NCBI GenBank assembly: GCA_001683735.1
Contig: LUGG01000017.1
Location: forward strand, 124,001 to 188,000
Direction of reading: 5' to 3'
Length of the DNA stretch: 64,000 nt
DNA from: Grifola frondosa
Taxonomy: Eukaryota; Basidiomycota; Agaricomycetes; Polyporales; Grifolaceae
The notes beneath the pieces were generated by a model. The model worked only from the letters and a program-made list of their open reading frames with translations. It ran no database searches and was not told where the DNA came from. This document shows positions 10,976 to 24,509 of the stretch, in pieces. Position numbers and translations under genes: made by a program. Position 1 is the first letter of the stretch. Each line of letters opens with the position of its first letter.

Positions 10976-13011
10976 CGCAATACCATCTCCCATCAAGCTT
11001 GATAACACCCTAGACGCTGCTTTCATCGGTATCCGTCTATGATACATAACTCGACATACCCCCGCTGAATACTCTGATTTTATTAGGCAACGTCTTCGCG
11101 GCGGTGTATGTTCACGCTCTCAGCAGTATTATGGAACCAACGATTCATACAAAGCTTCTACGGCATTACGAGTGTCCAGACTTTCTCTTATTACAAACAT
11201 AACGGGAAAGATTCACGGTATGTGAAAACGCTGGTGCGATATATTGTTACTCTGCCGCATCTGAATGCTAACAAAAGTACCACAGATATTTATTCTGTGG
11301 TTAGGATCACAGATAATTCTGCGATATGATTGCGCACGCTGATAAAAAAAACTTAGGATGTTGGATAGTGCACACCTGGCACTCATAACTCATACCCTTT
11401 ATATATACACGGTGACAAATTTCACAGATCCGCTAGCATTCACAGTTCCGACACGGTATGTTCATTGAAATTTAACCTACGACTGGTATACCCACAGTAC
11501 AAATTGGCAGGAGTATAGTGGTGAGCACACTAAGATTCAACGGGCGTCGTAGAGTACACGCTGCCGTGTGAAATAGATTCACGTTGCGGTCAAAGTGCGT
11601 TTAAATGTTTATGTCATTCATGTATGCTTGCTCATGGTTAAAATCTGTCTTTGCTAGGGTACAAGTGACCTCATTATCAGAAGGTCAGTGCATATTGCCA
11701 CGGGCTTCTAGGCTGAGTATTGGTTATCTCGTCTGCCTAGTATTTTCTGCTACAGGGTGTGGAGACCTGAGTATAATGTCGTGCACCATCGAGAATCATT
11801 GACCACAATGTTATCTTCGCAGTCAGCAAAAGGAGTTGGATTTTGGGAATTACCATTGTGAGGGCCTCTTCTATCCTCGTAATGCTCTGCCCATTGCGTG
11901 TCTAGGGGGCTTACTCTGCCCGCATTTGGTCGGTGCTGAGCCGCTGTCTATCATATTCATTCTGATTATTGGTGATGCGAGTGAAGGCACCAACCTCGGT
12001 ATGCCTGTGGCGCGATATCGCACATTTCATCTGGTACTAACGAGTTCCACCGAACAATCAGCGGTCGCCGTCGAATGGTAAGTCTCCCGCGTTTGTAGCG
12101 CTTATTTGAAGACATTCCGGACTCGCTACACAGCTACAGGATGTCTAGCTACTTCCAGCTGGCGAGTATTGCGGTGAGGATGTCATACAGCGCATCGCCC
12201 TTGGTGATGGTGCTGAACTGAATGCCGGATAAGTGGCTTCTGTACCTGAGCCTCTCTGGTGGCCTCGCGGCGGACTTTATCGTCGCCGTCTCGCTCTGCT
12301 GGCTGCTAGCAAATCATCGGACAGGCTTCGAAAGGTCGGTCTTCTTACCTTAAACTGCAAGCTCGACGCGATGACATGTTTCTATTTTGTTTTATAGAAC
12401 TGATTCTATCATAAGAGTTCTGATGCTGTACAGCATCAACACCTGCATCCTCACGACGTAAATGCTCCACCCTCATTTACATCCGTCGATGAACTTACAG
12501 CTCACGCAGCGTCTTTGGCTTCTGCTGCCTCATCACCGTATGTCCTCTCCTCCTGCCTTCCTCCTCCATCTTCCTCATTCATGTCTCCAATCCCGCAGTT
12601 GATCACGATGCCAGACAACTTAATCTTCCTCGCTTTCTACTTCGCCATACCGAAATGTAACATTTCCCACACACACTCTCCCCCCTGGAGACCCACATGC
12701 CCCGTGTAGTATTTCTCAACTCCTTCCTCACGACGCTCAACTCGCGCAACTACGTGCGCGAGATCGGGTCCGGCGCATCAGTCATGTCCAACCCTCTGTC
12801 TGCGATGTCCGGTACGCACACCCCCCCTTCCGCGGACGGCGTCGGCGGCAAGTCGCAGCCCCAGTACGAGCGCCAGGTCAGCGCGGTCTTTGCAGATGTG
12901 GGACGTGTACTGATTCTGTGTTTCGGTGTGCGGCAGGTGCAGGTCCAGATCCAGGTCCAGACCCAGACGACGACAGATATTAAATCGGACCCCGCGACGC
13001 CTATTGTATAG
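10976..13011 (+). pseudogene. DUF6534-family membrane protein, decayed
   Basis: An N-terminal exon reads IPSPIKLDNTLDAAFIGIRL (about 10978-11037) but lacks a good ATG. Then FYGITSVQTFSYYKHNGKDS at about 11155-11215 matches the family's YG(I/V)TxxQTxxYY signature. The 3' half is better kept: LSGGLAADFIVAVSLCWLLA (about 12250-12310), DSIIRVLMLYSINTCILTT (about 12400-12460), LITMPDNLIFLAFYFAIPK (about 12600-12655), LNSFLTTLNSRNYVREIGSG (about 12717-12775) and a Gln/Thr-rich tail ending DPATPIV with TAG at 13009-13011. Small introns lie between these. The middle (11.3-12.2 kb) is scrambled, so the gene is dead. Its tail is copied at 1-160, meaning block A once had the same left neighbour. Confidence 0.8.
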
Positions 13012-15065
13012 GCGTTAAGGGTGGGGAGAGGCCTTGTTTCGCTCTCTGCCGGGCTTATATCTTACATCGGCTTCTAAGGGAGAGCGTCCTCAAGAGGATA
13101 TTATGATATATTTATGATACTTCGTTTGTGGGACCCATGTACATGCGAATCAATTTTATTTATGATTTATACAGTATATCAGTTATAGTAGCTCCAAAGG
13201 ACATGAGCCACTCCGACTGCACGTCGTCCCTGATCACTACATCGAGCCACTGCGAGCGAGCAAAGGGAGACGCGCTCCGCCAGAGATGATGGATCTGACT
13301 TGCGAGAGGTCGGTCAAGGAGAGTTTCTGCATCGGAATTCCCGAAATTGGTCATGGGGAAGGTGATGCAGATGAAAATCGCGTGCTTGGTGATGTTAGAT
13401 ATCGGGAGACAGGAAGTCGCCCTCGCAGAGGTAACAAGAGCCGAAATCAGCGGCAATACAATTTGCGATCTGAAGACAACCTGAATTCGTCCGTCATCCG
13501 TAGCAGGGCTAGAGAGGCGGATACGATGAGTAGGGCAGTGCCTGTCACTGAAACCATGGCAGAAATGCGCACCTGAAAGATACGTGTGGTCGATACGTGA
13601 CCATAGATAGACCTCCTGTAGTTAACGAGGGACGCTACCACACGTCCCGCACAGGCCACGGAAGACAATTCAACTACCGTCGAGAATGATCAGATTGAGG
13701 TGACAAGATTTAAAGTGTGAGGATAACATACAGGAGCAGATCGCCAATATCCAATGATCGAAAGTGGTCGATATCAAGAGTTTATCTGCCGAGGACCCAT
13801 GGATAATATGAACTCGGAGTAGCTGGCGTTCGATGTGGACGTATGTAGCGAGCTTGATTAAATTTCAGCGAGTTTGCAGCGCCGAACATGTAAAATCCGA
13901 CAAGCTGACCTGGAGATCTTCACCTGAAATTGGAGCTGATTACGTGTTTTATCCAGTGATATTAACAAGGCAGTAAAACCTCCAAGGTTAGGCCGAAGGA
14001 ACCGCCGTATCATGAGTACAGTCCAAAGATAGGTTAACATCGCACGTCGATATTGTGAGTCTAAGAGGCGATACTTATAAGTTATCAGCGGTTGGTTTAT
14101 GATATTGGTGAGGAAAGACAAGCGTGAGAAAACGGTGGTCTAATACTATCTGAAACACCCGATGGTTTGAGACGTCTGCTGCACGTCTGCTGTTGGGAAA
14201 AGCCGCCTCTGAGATATGGAGGCCAGCAGACTCCAGAGCAAACGGGTTCCGAAAAGACCACCCGTCACGCGTGTCACGTGTGCGCGTCGAGACGCGCTGC
14301 TTTTCTCACGGCTCCTGACTCTGCCTCTCTATACTGTGCTTTGCCGTCAAGTCAAGTCCTCTAATCACGGTAGCAAGAGGTTAAGAAGCGATATCGTGAC
14401 GCCAAACTGACACATAGACGTCATTTTCCCGTGAAATCCTCTGCATCAGCGATGTAGGATAAGCGCGCAATATGCGGCCAAGGCTCATGGATCAATTCCA
14501 CGGTCAAGACGATCTTCGGATATAGTCCAGCGTCCACAGTGGATCGTGTCAGAGGATTTCACACCTCCGGCACCGATACCATAACCACTCGTATTGAGTA
14601 TTGCGATAGGAATTCTCTTAATAATTCCGGTTCCCGCGCTCTCCTCACCTCCGCGATCTAACAGACGACATTCTAAAATGATTTCGGCCCGCATATTGGA
14701 GTCGATGTATTTCCATTATCTTGTTATCCGGTGAACGACAAGCTGTCAAGTGACAGCGAAAGACCAATGTCAACATTTCCAGACGGCTCATGTTGTTAAA
14801 CTTGCCCCTGACCATTCGGTCGATAGGGTTAGGTCCGTCACCGATCACCCGCAATTGCTCGGTCTGAACGTGTTATGATATGCAATCACAACTCCCGGCA
14901 TTGATACGTGATAAACCCGAGGTACGATGGACATGTGTTCTCTTTTAACTGCCGAGGAGCCCCGAAACTTAATGCTAGCGTCTTTAAGTGGCAGGTCGAC
15001 CGCGAACAGAGACAAAAAGTGACATTTCCTGCCTTTAACCCGTCGAACCCCCACATTCACAGCTT
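13012..15065. other. Intergenic part of block B
   Basis: Paralogous to 161-1553. It contains the CCTCAAGAGGATATTATGAT landmark (about 13092) and, from about 14405, the part that also opens block D. No recognisable domain; reading frames are short and not shared in register with block A. Confidence 0.55.
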
Positions 15066-15852
15066 CCCAGCTTCCCACCCTTCGTCCCGGAATTGATGTT
15101 CGCCGCGGCAGGGACGATCACCGTTATCGTATTCATGAGATAGCACTGCGTCTCTCTCCAGTCCGCGCACTCCTTATCCTCGCCAATATCTGACAGCGCA
15201 GTCACACGTGTACGCACGTGTCGTGCCGCGCCTGCGGGTGGTTCGCTAGCGCGCCCGTGGAAAATAGCGCAACGGTGCGCGGAGAGTGGTTTACGCTCCA
15301 CGCCGGGGGATCTGGAACTTGAACTCCATCGTCAGCGTCGTTGTCGCATACCACCTGCACGAAATATTCAGATCGACTGCATGTGGACGGTTTGCGCGGG
15401 GAGCGTATCTCCTCGACAGACGAGCCCATGGACTTGACGAGCCTGGATATGCTTGCCCAGAAGCGGGTGCCAGGGACCGACGCGGATTTGGAAGGCTGCA
15501 GTGGGCGTGCGGCGGGCCTTCGGATGCGGCGGCGCGAGGGTAAGGACGCATATCGCGGCGGGTGCGACGGCACGAGCATGCCGAACATCATGTGCGTCGT
15601 GATCATCGTCGTGTCCTACGAGATGCGGTGTGCCATCCAAAGCACAGAGCAGTACGCGGGACATTCACGTCGTGGACGAGGTCCGTGTGGAGTTTGGGGA
15701 AGTCGCTTCGGATTTTGAGGACGCGGATGTAGACGTGCAGGGCTGTGCGCTGCGGGACGCAGAGAAAGTGCGCGGTGAGGTGGATGGGGTCGGGTGCTTC
15801 GAGCCCGACTGGTGCTGGATGGCAGCCTCAAGGATGATGCCGAGGTCATATC
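15066..15852 (-). pseudogene. Thioesterase-like (4HBT_3/TesB-like) protein, copy B, decayed
   Basis: The minus strand carries the same family segments as copy A: an ILEAAIQHQSGSKH-like N-terminal stretch, SVSRSAQ/RVLK-type region, ITTHMMFGMLVPS after the likely intron, SASVPGTRFWASISRLVKSM, TLTMEFKFQIP, ALFSTGALANHPQARHDTC, TALSDIGEDKECADWRETQC and NINSGTKGGKL. The C-terminal pattern S.G....P..RHD..V.V..A.SDIGE is characteristic of fungal thioesterase-like proteins. Segments alternate between frames, and no continuous product is possible. It lies 3' to 3' of nothing intact; the DUF6534 gene of the module starts about 1.9 kb to the right on the other strand, giving a divergent pair. Confidence 0.75.
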
Positions 15853-16529
15853 CTGCGCTCGAAACGCGTTAATCTGTCACTGAAAAAGACCTGCCCTAAG
15901 ATTGTCCACCTTCTTGGAGAGTTCTGAGAAGTGGCAATGATGCCACAAGCTGAGCGCATGCCATATTAAAAGTGAAGTTTGAGACGCACTGTAAAATGCC
16001 TTATTCTGAATCGAACTACTGTGCACGGCAACTCCGTCCTTCCCAGAAGTAAGAGCGTGAGGGGTCGAGAGTGGTGCCGCAATGAACCACTGTGCACCAG
16101 AAAGAGAACAGCAAGCCGAGTATAAACTGGCTTACACATGTCCTCTTTTGTGCGGATATGCAGTCCCATATTCCCAATTACTCTTCTAGTGCATCCTCGT
16201 ATATCCGAAATAATAAGGCACGGATATTTCTCAAAAATGGCACTGACATGATAGTAGGGAGGCCTGGAATGGATGTAAGAAGCAGTTCTGCCAGGGGTCC
16301 TGCGGGAGTGTTGCAGGGACGCGCTCAAACTGAGCATCAAAGGCGTGGCAGTCCCGGGGATTCTAAATTGTTGTCGCCACTGCAGAATCTGTTCTCAGGT
16401 TTCCCATCGCTCAACGCATCAGGAAAACTTGCTTTTCCGCCTGAAATGCCTGAAGGAAGGTAAAATAAGTCGAAAACGAGAGAGATAAGTTGATTTTGAG
16501 TTGATTCATAGCTTGGATCTACTTATTTT

Positions 16530-17030
16530 TAGTGTTGCGGGAAGTTGGAGGTAACGCTTTGCCTCCCCGGCAAGCTCGGCATGTGAACTTAAGTTGATCA
16601 AGTTAGTATCAAGGTGAGCTCAAGACTGGGTAACCAGGAACACGCTCACGTTCCTACGATTAATTAATGTTGACATGCGCATCTTGCCACGCGATTCATG
16701 AGCCGTCTAGTAATTAAACTTGAAACGGACACTTTGCGACGAAGTGCCTTGGAATTGCAACCAGGGAAATCTTCAAGTTCTCCTTAAGTAGGATAGACTA
16801 GACTTTGCGGATGGTTAAAGTTCTTAAATTCAAATTGATACACCTTAGCTCAAAACACTTGAGATATGTCATATTTTGGTTGTGTAAAACATCACCAGCG
16901 AGTGACATCTGCACGGTGATGCATTGATGGGTCGATCATCTCGCCCAATTTGAGATGTTGCCTCGATGGCCATAGTAAATTCACACTCCGATAACATCAG
17001 GTAACTCTGCCTTAACTTCCGGCAACACTA
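16530..17030. mobile_element. MITE-like element, copy B
   Basis: Same element as 2987-3476, with left end TAGTGTTGCGGGAAGTTGGA and right end ...AACTTCCGGCAACACTA. The left TIR has one change (CCGG to CGGG) and the interior has lost some bases near the left end and gained others. It is a vertical copy through the segmental duplication rather than an independent insertion, since flanks match A. Confidence 0.6.
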
Positions 17031-17732
17031 TTTCGGACAACTTAAATAAAGCTATCGCATAGCAAAGCTTCTCCGGTCTGTCAATCTCCACCAACTAGGC
17101 TATATAATACGACGTAAGCTTTGAAGCATGTTGTAACTTGTGTCTCTCTCGGTTCAATCGCACATTCGGTTATTGATAGCCCGCAAAATCAACCATCTTA
17201 CTTTGATCATCGTTTGCTCCGACAACATCGGAAGTCAATTGGTCCAATCAACTTGTTGTCTTAGGTAGATATCATACTGACTACGCTGAGACTTTTGGCT
17301 GTTCGGTAAGGATATGTCAGGTATGGATATCGTGCAGCGTGCACCGCGCTCATCGTTGGATACACGATGAACTCAAGAATGCCTTGTATAAGGACTTTTA
17401 AATTTTCAATCTGAAAATTTATAGAAACACCTGTAGTTCAATGTGCAATGATTGGGATACGTAAGTGTCTATTTCGAGATTGCGTGGGGGGAACAAGCTG
17501 AAAATAAATAGGTCAAAAGCGCCTAGCGAGATGTTGATGACAGAAGGCACGACGACAAGCAGAGCCCTCCCCGGCATGTTCGGCGTCATATCATGCGGAC
17601 TTCTGCAATTACATACAGCTTGCGACACGAATCAATCATGATTGTTCGAAGTCCTAGTGCGTTCGCTTATAAGGCTTATGGAAACTGACCACCTCAACCC
17701 TCGCTGCCGGATTACCTCTACAAAGTACCGTC

Positions 17733-19626
17733 ATGGGTGTGATTGAGGACCTCCTAGGCTCTGTTTTGATAGGAGTATTTTTTGCATGCATGTGAATATG
17801 TCATATTCCTGATTGAAGTATCAGCACACTGATTACAATCTATGATGCTGCAGCCTCTACGGAGTCACAACTTTGCAGGCTTTCATGTATATGCAGACGT
17901 ACCCAGATGATTCTCGTCTGGTTAAATATCTAGTCAGTGCAGTATATTTTCATCATCATTCTAGCATGACTCATCCCTGCATCTATGCAGGTTGCCACTG
18001 TTTGGTAAGGTTCAACGCTCACAGGTGGCTGATCGCGGGTGACCTCCCTATAGGATAACGGAGACCATCCATACAGGCTTTTCCATGCAATATATGTATG
18101 CGTATATCATCTGGAACTTCGGTAATGCGGAATTCATGGGGGGAATATACTGGTGAGTGAATGAGTTACGATGTGAAGCCAGTTCTTACATAGAATTCTG
18201 GGTAAGGAGTGGTGGTGTGAGTATCTCCGTACTACTACTTGAATACGAGCCGGTTGACACATGAACGCACCGCCAGCTGACCATAATCTTGGGCGTAAGT
18301 CTCATCAGAAGTCTTGCTCCCCAGTTCAGAAATTGACTTGGCTGTTGTTTACCAGGTCCTCATTCAAGTAACTGTGCAGTGGTTCGTCGCATCCTTCATG
18401 CTTCCTTCATCTATGCTAATATCGGGCTCGCTTATCCTAGCTTCTACATCGGGCGCCTTTGGGTCTGTGAGTATACCATTCTTATATGCTCTAAATGCCC
18501 TTAAACTGTCTAATAGTGAGCAACCACTCTGTCGCCTTTACCATTCCTCTTGTGAGTAACTGCTGCATGTATCAATACCGTCCTGGTATCCTGACGTTTG
18601 ACTATCGAGGCATTCCTTGTGCTTTGTCGCTTTGGTATGACCCCATCGCTGTCAAATCTGCTAGTGACTGATAGATCATCGCCGATGCTTGATCAGGTTT
18701 TGGGATAGGTACGCTTCTCCCACTTCAACAACAGTGTATATTGAGCTCAAAGGGGACGTAGCTACAACAACTTTCACGTATGCCACTGTGTTCATTTTTT
18801 GATCGCGTTTGTGAGTAAACTGTCCTGGACAGTTATCTGTTTCCAGAATGGGCTACATTCCGTTCCAAGATAGGGCCACGGGTAATACCGATTTTATTGA
18901 TTTGAAATACGAGGAAAAATGACAGATGCATGAATGTCTATAGGTGACGCTCAGTGTTGGCATGGGGTCGTCTGCTTGCATAGATGTGATTGTGGCATCT
19001 GTGCTGATTTATTATCTCAAACGTGGACGGTCGGGTTTGAGGAGGTGCGATTGTACTTTCCGAGCTTTATCCTCCTAGCGCTTATCATCCAGTGCAGATC
19101 AGATAATATGCTCGTGTGGCTCAGCGTGTATGCCGTGAACACGGGCGCTCTTACGAGGTATGCTTTCACTATCATAGTTATCCGGCATTGCGAATTTGAC
19201 CGCTTTTAATAGCGCTGTCTCCGTGCTTACTGTCGTCATGGTACGACGGATCGGTTCTGCTCGTTGTCATTTCTGACTTGACATCAATACAGTTCGCGGT
19301 GCAGAAGAGAGAGTTTGGTCTTCCTGGCGTTGGGCGTGGTGCAAAGCAAATGTGAGTAACTAGCACCGACATATATTTCTGGACTAGAACTGAGCTACTT
19401 CGACAGTGTATGCGAACTCATTCCTTGGGAGGTACGGCCAAATTTATTATTAAACTCTTGATTCGATACTCATTCAGCTGCATCCAGCCTGAACGCACGT
19501 CAGCACATCCGCAACATGCTCAGCGAGTATCCCACGATCGAGCTCTCGAACAGTTCGCAGTTCAAGACAACCGTCCCGGTACTGTGGCTCATAGCTTGTG
19601 TCTAGTCTGAAATCAAAATCTTCTAA
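17733..19626 (+). pseudogene. DUF6534-family seven-helix membrane protein, copy B, broken
   Basis: Start ATG at 17733 gives MGVIEDLLGSVLIGVFFACM, followed by a GT donor. LQAFMYMQTYPDDSRLVKYL lies at about 17875-17935, then the same helices as copy A. From about 18.34 kb it is almost base-identical to A. An in-frame TAG (19603-19605) in the tail replaces the TGG of copy A, and the frameshift between VQWFVASF and the following helix is shared with A, C and D. The second exon also has a broken LAGDLPIG where A and D read AGDLVYRVLETLHTG. Not functional. Confidence 0.83.
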
Positions 19627-20503
19627 CTCTTGCGCGTTTTAGTGTCGTGTGGAAATCCTGCAGGAGACCGCCATAACGGGCGATACATATAGTACTAGTG
19701 GAACTGACATAGTAAGTGCAATATATTGTATTCACTCATCGGATATCCGCTTATGCGTTGCAGCCATCGGATTCTCTATCAATAAACCGCATGGGCAATT
19801 TTGTAGATTATAAGATCGACAGTGCTGAACCACGAACACCCCACGAAGTCCAGATGGCCGTTGATAAACATGATCGGATACACCAGGAGCTCCCTAGACA
19901 AAATAATCGGATATCTTTGTAGAAACAATTTTCCTGACGCTATTATAAGCACCGGACTTCAGAATAATCAGTGCTAGCGAGCATGTTTGTGGTGTACTTC
20001 TACAGATACTTCAGGTCCATATCAACCTTGAGCCAAGCTACGCGAATACCTCTGCGAGGAAGAGCTGACAGTATTTGGTGGTGTCAGCGAACGATGAGCA
20101 TCCTATTCTAGAACAATGTTAGCTATAGGGTAGATACTGACGAACAAAAATAGATGATTATTTCATCAATTTGCAAGTGGCAAAAGTAACCGAGGTCAAA
20201 CAACTGGCCAGCGAATACAACTATGAGGTAAAGCTGCACGGAGCCGATCGATCTGCTCTGAATTATGTAGAAGGCTTGGTAGGTTCCGAACGAGTTCGTA
20301 GCACTGGGCGTGCAAGGTCCAGCGACATGCCTAGAGAGTACATAGCGTGAGCGTTTGGTCGAAAGAGAGAAGTATGTTAAGCGTCAACTGCAAGCAGAGC
20401 AGTCGACCGCGCCTGCAGAGCGCCATCCACATGCGGCTGGCCACTAGAAGTATGAACTCGAGGGCCCGTAAAATAAATTTGTATGTCTCGATCGAATCCG
20501 GCC
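19627..20503. other. Spacer in block B
   Basis: Matches 56716-57614. The open frame present in D at 56952-57230 is interrupted here by a short deletion near 19880 and by other indels. No gene recognised in this copy. Confidence 0.45.
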
Positions 20504-21025
20504 TCAATAGATTCTCGGAAGTAGTCTGTACGGCGTTAATTTTGCCCATTCCTCCCACTCCTTTCCAAATGCCTCCTTCAGCACCCTGTCTTCCACAGTC
20601 GTCCTCGCCACGATGCCCACCCCGAACATGATCCACACGCTTATCCACCCAAGCGCGCACAAAACCCCATACGCAGCGCCACACTCCAAATGCGTCCCAG
20701 CACGAGCCAGGACTTAGGTGCAGCATCACGATGCCAACTGCCACGACCAGGACGGCACTGTAGCTCGAGTGCCGCACGATGGAGTACGATCCGGACGTGA
20801 CAAGTCTATGATCGGCACGCAATGCAAGCTCGAAGGTGAAGAAATGACCGAGATATCTGTAGCATGTGACGCGAGGTACGTGCTTGTGGCGAGCAGAGCC
20901 CAGCCGACGAGGAAGGTGCGCGATATGTGAATGCTGGAGTAGGAAGTGCCGTGGAAGAGAGCTCGAATGGAGTCTGATCCCGGGAAAGAAGGGTAGGTCT
21001 CGCATAGTATAATAGCAGCCTCGGC
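20504..21025 (-). pseudogene. Isoprenylcysteine carboxyl methyltransferase-like protein, copy B, frameshifted
   Basis: ICMT enzymes methylate the prenylated C-terminal cysteine of CAAX proteins in the endoplasmic reticulum. The minus strand starts after an acceptor AG near 21026, with an exon reading ETYPSFPG in copy D. It continues with YRYLGHFFTFELAL, then HRLVTSGSYSIVRHSSYSAV, a helix GIVMLHLSPGSCW, and in another frame ARTTVEDRVLKEAFGKEWEE plus WAKLTPYRLLPRIY at the end. The family core RHPxY is RHSSY here, a Pro to Ser change. A frameshift lies in the GCGCCACAC/CATACGCAG region near 20680 that D does not have, and a second frameshift before RVTCYRYLG is shared with D. The N-terminal membrane exons are missing. 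Confidence 0.78.
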
Positions 21026-21799
21026 TAAACATGTGGAAATGACGACAAACTAGATGATAATATGAAATGAACTATGAAGAACGTCGAGGTGAACAATGGT
21101 ATGACATACTCTCATGATTCAAGGTCCAAAGCGGAAAGACCAATCTGTTTGACTTCTTCTCCACCTTAGCAAACTTCACAGTTTCTATCTCGCTTGGCGA
21201 TGGCTGAAACGATGTTCCCCTCTATCATCATATCTTCCTATGAGCTATCAATTTTATTGTATTTGACTGACATACTAGATGCTCAAAATATGCCGCCGAA
21301 AAAGCAATAACGGCAGTTTGGCGAGGGTGGCGCTGCATCACTCGGTCAGTCGTATCGGCATAATAGAGAAGTCTGCGAAAATCGATTTTTGACGCACGGA
21401 ATCAATCGGTATATCAGCAGCAGCTTCCAGAGTGGTGTCGGTATTCTGTTATTGTTCTTAATGGATGTTGTACTTGCATATAGACGGGGTGCTCGCGACG
21501 GAGTTGCCACCACCTTCTCCCACCTCCAATCTGTGCTTCTGAGTTATACAAAATCTATGTGTACTTTCTTGGCAGTGCGTTCCGAAGGTTACATAGCGAG
21601 AATCAAATCAAAGTCGAGGGAGATGCTGCTAGGTACTCACTGTATCAAATTCACCGACAGCGTCATGCGTGATGATCGTCTCCTGGAGAATCTCGATACG
21701 AGACTAGCCCATCCAAACGTCAGAAATATACCCAATAGGAAAGACACCTGGGTCACATACCGGTGGAGGTGCGATGAACTGTGATCTGACTGAGAGGTC
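21026..21799. other. No recognisable gene
   Basis: A 131-codon plus-strand frame (21389-21784) has a counterpart in D, but the two copies are so similar at base level that this says nothing about selection. No domain recognised on either strand. Confidence 0.35.
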
Positions 21800-21962
21800 C
21801 ATCGGATGGTTTGTGTATTTCCGCTGAGCCTGTTGAGGATGTGTTGGCAGATATTCAACCTTGACACAGATTATAGTAAGCATCGCGTTACACCCAGTAT
21901 CAAGCAAACTCAAAGCAAACCTCCCAAGGAATGCGTTCGCGTATACTACAAAGACGCCATCC
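21800..21962 (-). pseudogene. DUF6534 C-terminal fragment, minus strand
   Basis: The minus strand reads VVYANAFLGR, a GT donor, a roughly 60-base intron, then LNICQHILNRLSGNTQTI. This is the family's (V/L)YANSFLGxLNxRxxLR signature split by an intron in the same place as in copies A-D (VYANSFLG / SLNARQHIRNMLSEY). No other part of the gene is found upstream, so only the end survives. Orientation is opposite to the main DUF6534 gene of the block. Confidence 0.55.
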
Positions 21963-24509
21963 AGTTGATCGTCAGTAGGAGGACGGTATGCTGAGTCTCT
22001 TGGGTTGGAGCGAGGTTGAGGATCAACTACGTCCAACAACTCCTTTTCTCTATAACGTGCCTCTCATTATCTGCAACAGGACAGAATGACCTATAAGTGA
22101 GCACACATACACGCTTTTCTGAAACCGTCGACATCGTTGAAGTTTGGACAACCGTGGAGAGGGAGCGAGCTACCGCGACATGATGTGCCGCAAAACGCAA
22201 GTAGCACCTCCGCGAAAATGATGGAACACGCATGACTCCCACCCTCCCCATGCTTCACGTCCATGTCCGAGTGTGGTTTCATTTCCGTCGCCACAAGTTG
22301 CCAACCACCTGCTTGTCGTATGTGCCGTTCAGTACGAGCATAGACAAACCCTTCTTCCTCCCTGGGAGAACATTTTTGGATCCTGAGCACCATTATTGTA
22401 ACTTTGGGAGGCTGCAGGACGCTCTCGGATCCGGACCGTCTTGAACGCGAATGGGACGCTCTCTGGATCCACGGGAGTCAAAAAAATCTATCTTGGTGCG
22501 CAAGGAGAGCGGAAGTTACCCGTCGAGCAGAGCTCTGGCAAGAAGCTGTTGATAAGAGGTGTGCCGGCGCTACATACTCACCGCATCTTGCGAAGCTGCG
22601 CAGATTCCGGAGACTGCCTTGCTTCAATGGCTTGACCGAGATCTTCATTATAGTCTTTGAATATAGCTGTCCTCGCTGAGAAATGATTTGAACCTATCCA
22701 TATGCCAAGCCACGAAATCAGGCAGTTTGACTGAAGATGTACATCACGTTTCCCAGGTCATAATGAGCGGAGATATTGGGGGAGGCAGTCATGGAATCGC
22801 CAAGGAATCTATATGCAGTTATACGGCGCCAACGGAAAGCGACGACGTCGAGAAATTGTCGACTGTTCGAGGGTTATGTCTGTTAGCGATGAGAATCTGA
22901 CCGCAACAATGTTTCAATAAAAGTTCCTTGACAACCTGAAGTTCTACCTTCACTAGACTGGAGATATCTTCACAAATGACTGCGACCAAAGGGATCAGAT
23001 GAGACATGACGAAAAATCAATATCCACACACCATCGCCTTGCATATAGCTCTCAGCTAAGCCAAGATCAGTGAAGAGCACAACCTTCATTCAGAACGCCT
23101 CGTTGCAAACTCTTAAGGTTGCTTGGGGAGATATCGATGTACCAAAGGTATACACCTCGCCAGGAGTGATTATTGTCAGTTTGCCATGCGATATCTGGGA
23201 AACGCCTAGGGCAAAAAGAAAACAAATTCAAAATATGCGCGAGATGACGGCTAGAAAATATCGAGCACCTCCAGACGTTGTTGCGAACAATACTGGATGC
23301 GGTAGGTCACGCGAAGCTAACGAACGAATAGGTCAACTTGGCCCAGACACCATCTAAAGCATGTGCATGAGCCGTGGTATAGGCATGCGTGGCTCGTGTC
23401 TGCAAGACTGAGTGGTGTAGAGTGAGACTTATGAAGTTGTGCGGACACATAGAGCGGAGGACTGCGGAATTAGAGAGTAGTTGGCAACATGCAGACGTAT
23501 AGGTCAAACCACTCACGATGGGGAGTGGATTGTGAGAAAAAGGGGCAAGATAGGAGCTATACTCATCAGCGCTCAGCGTTGATGGTAGAACGATGGAAGA
23601 CGTAAGTAGGATGAAAGGAACGGAAACGGATGGAAGGGCCTCCTCCAATCGGACCTTTGGTGGTGCAACGGCCCGGAGGCCCAGCTCTACCGGTGCAACG
23701 TGTAGGTCCACTTTCTGCAAGCGCAACTCGACCTACGATTGTCCCTCGATGTCGCTCCGGATTTGCTCCGGATCTGACTCTTGCACATGACTCAAGGCTC
23801 AAGGTTCAACCTCCCCGAGCTCCTCAATTCCCAAGGCGCGTCCGTGAACTTCTGAATCATTAGTATGTTATCAGATACATCATAGACTGATTGAAAGGTC
23901 CCATTCTGAGGCTGTTCCGGAAGACCAGACGGGCCTATTGAACTCTCCACCAGGATGGACTTCTCTGCCATATTGAACTCTCATGCGTGCGCAAAGATAG
24001 CATTAATAGCGAGATGTTCTTAGTACTTATTTAGACTGCCTCGATTTCTGTATTTTGAACTTTAACCTTAATCGTCGATGGCTACACCATTTTTTATTGT
24101 ATTGACACTGACTAATGTGATATATCAGGGCACATCCACCGATCGATGGGAGACGCCTTTCAAGAGTGTCGTTCTAACTACACTCCCGAGCACCGGAGGA
24201 ACCCTATATGATGGTGATGAAAGATTCGTCCACGGAACCCGAAGCCCACCCTATATTTATTGACTTGAATTTCTGCGACAGTTAATTCAATCGCTACACA
24301 TGTCGCTCGCTATATGGATCCTCTTTTAGCGAGCCGCGGCGCGCAAGGTACAATCTATCTTGCTGTGGCATGCGTGGAAGCATCACGTCCGGAAAGTAAC
24401 AGTAAGGAAGCACTTCTCCTTGCGTGGACCACAAATATCTCACCTAAACAGGTTACGTGTGGTGGTTTTGGGATTTTTTCTCAAAAGCGGAGATAACTCC
24501 TAGCGCCAT
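21963..24509. other. Unidentified coding-like region
   Basis: This is the counterpart of 59081-61629, where frames are better kept. In B the minus-strand frames are broken by indels, for example around 22460-22480, 23210 and 23640. No family recognised. The part 23.9-24.5 kb is probably non-coding 5' flank of the next gene. Confidence 0.35.

Noticed and set aside
20331..21032. 233-codon minus-strand frame taken as one intact protein
   Set aside because: Only its middle part follows the ICMT-like family; after the frameshift near 20680 the true family sequence is in the neighbouring frame, so the long frame is a hybrid.
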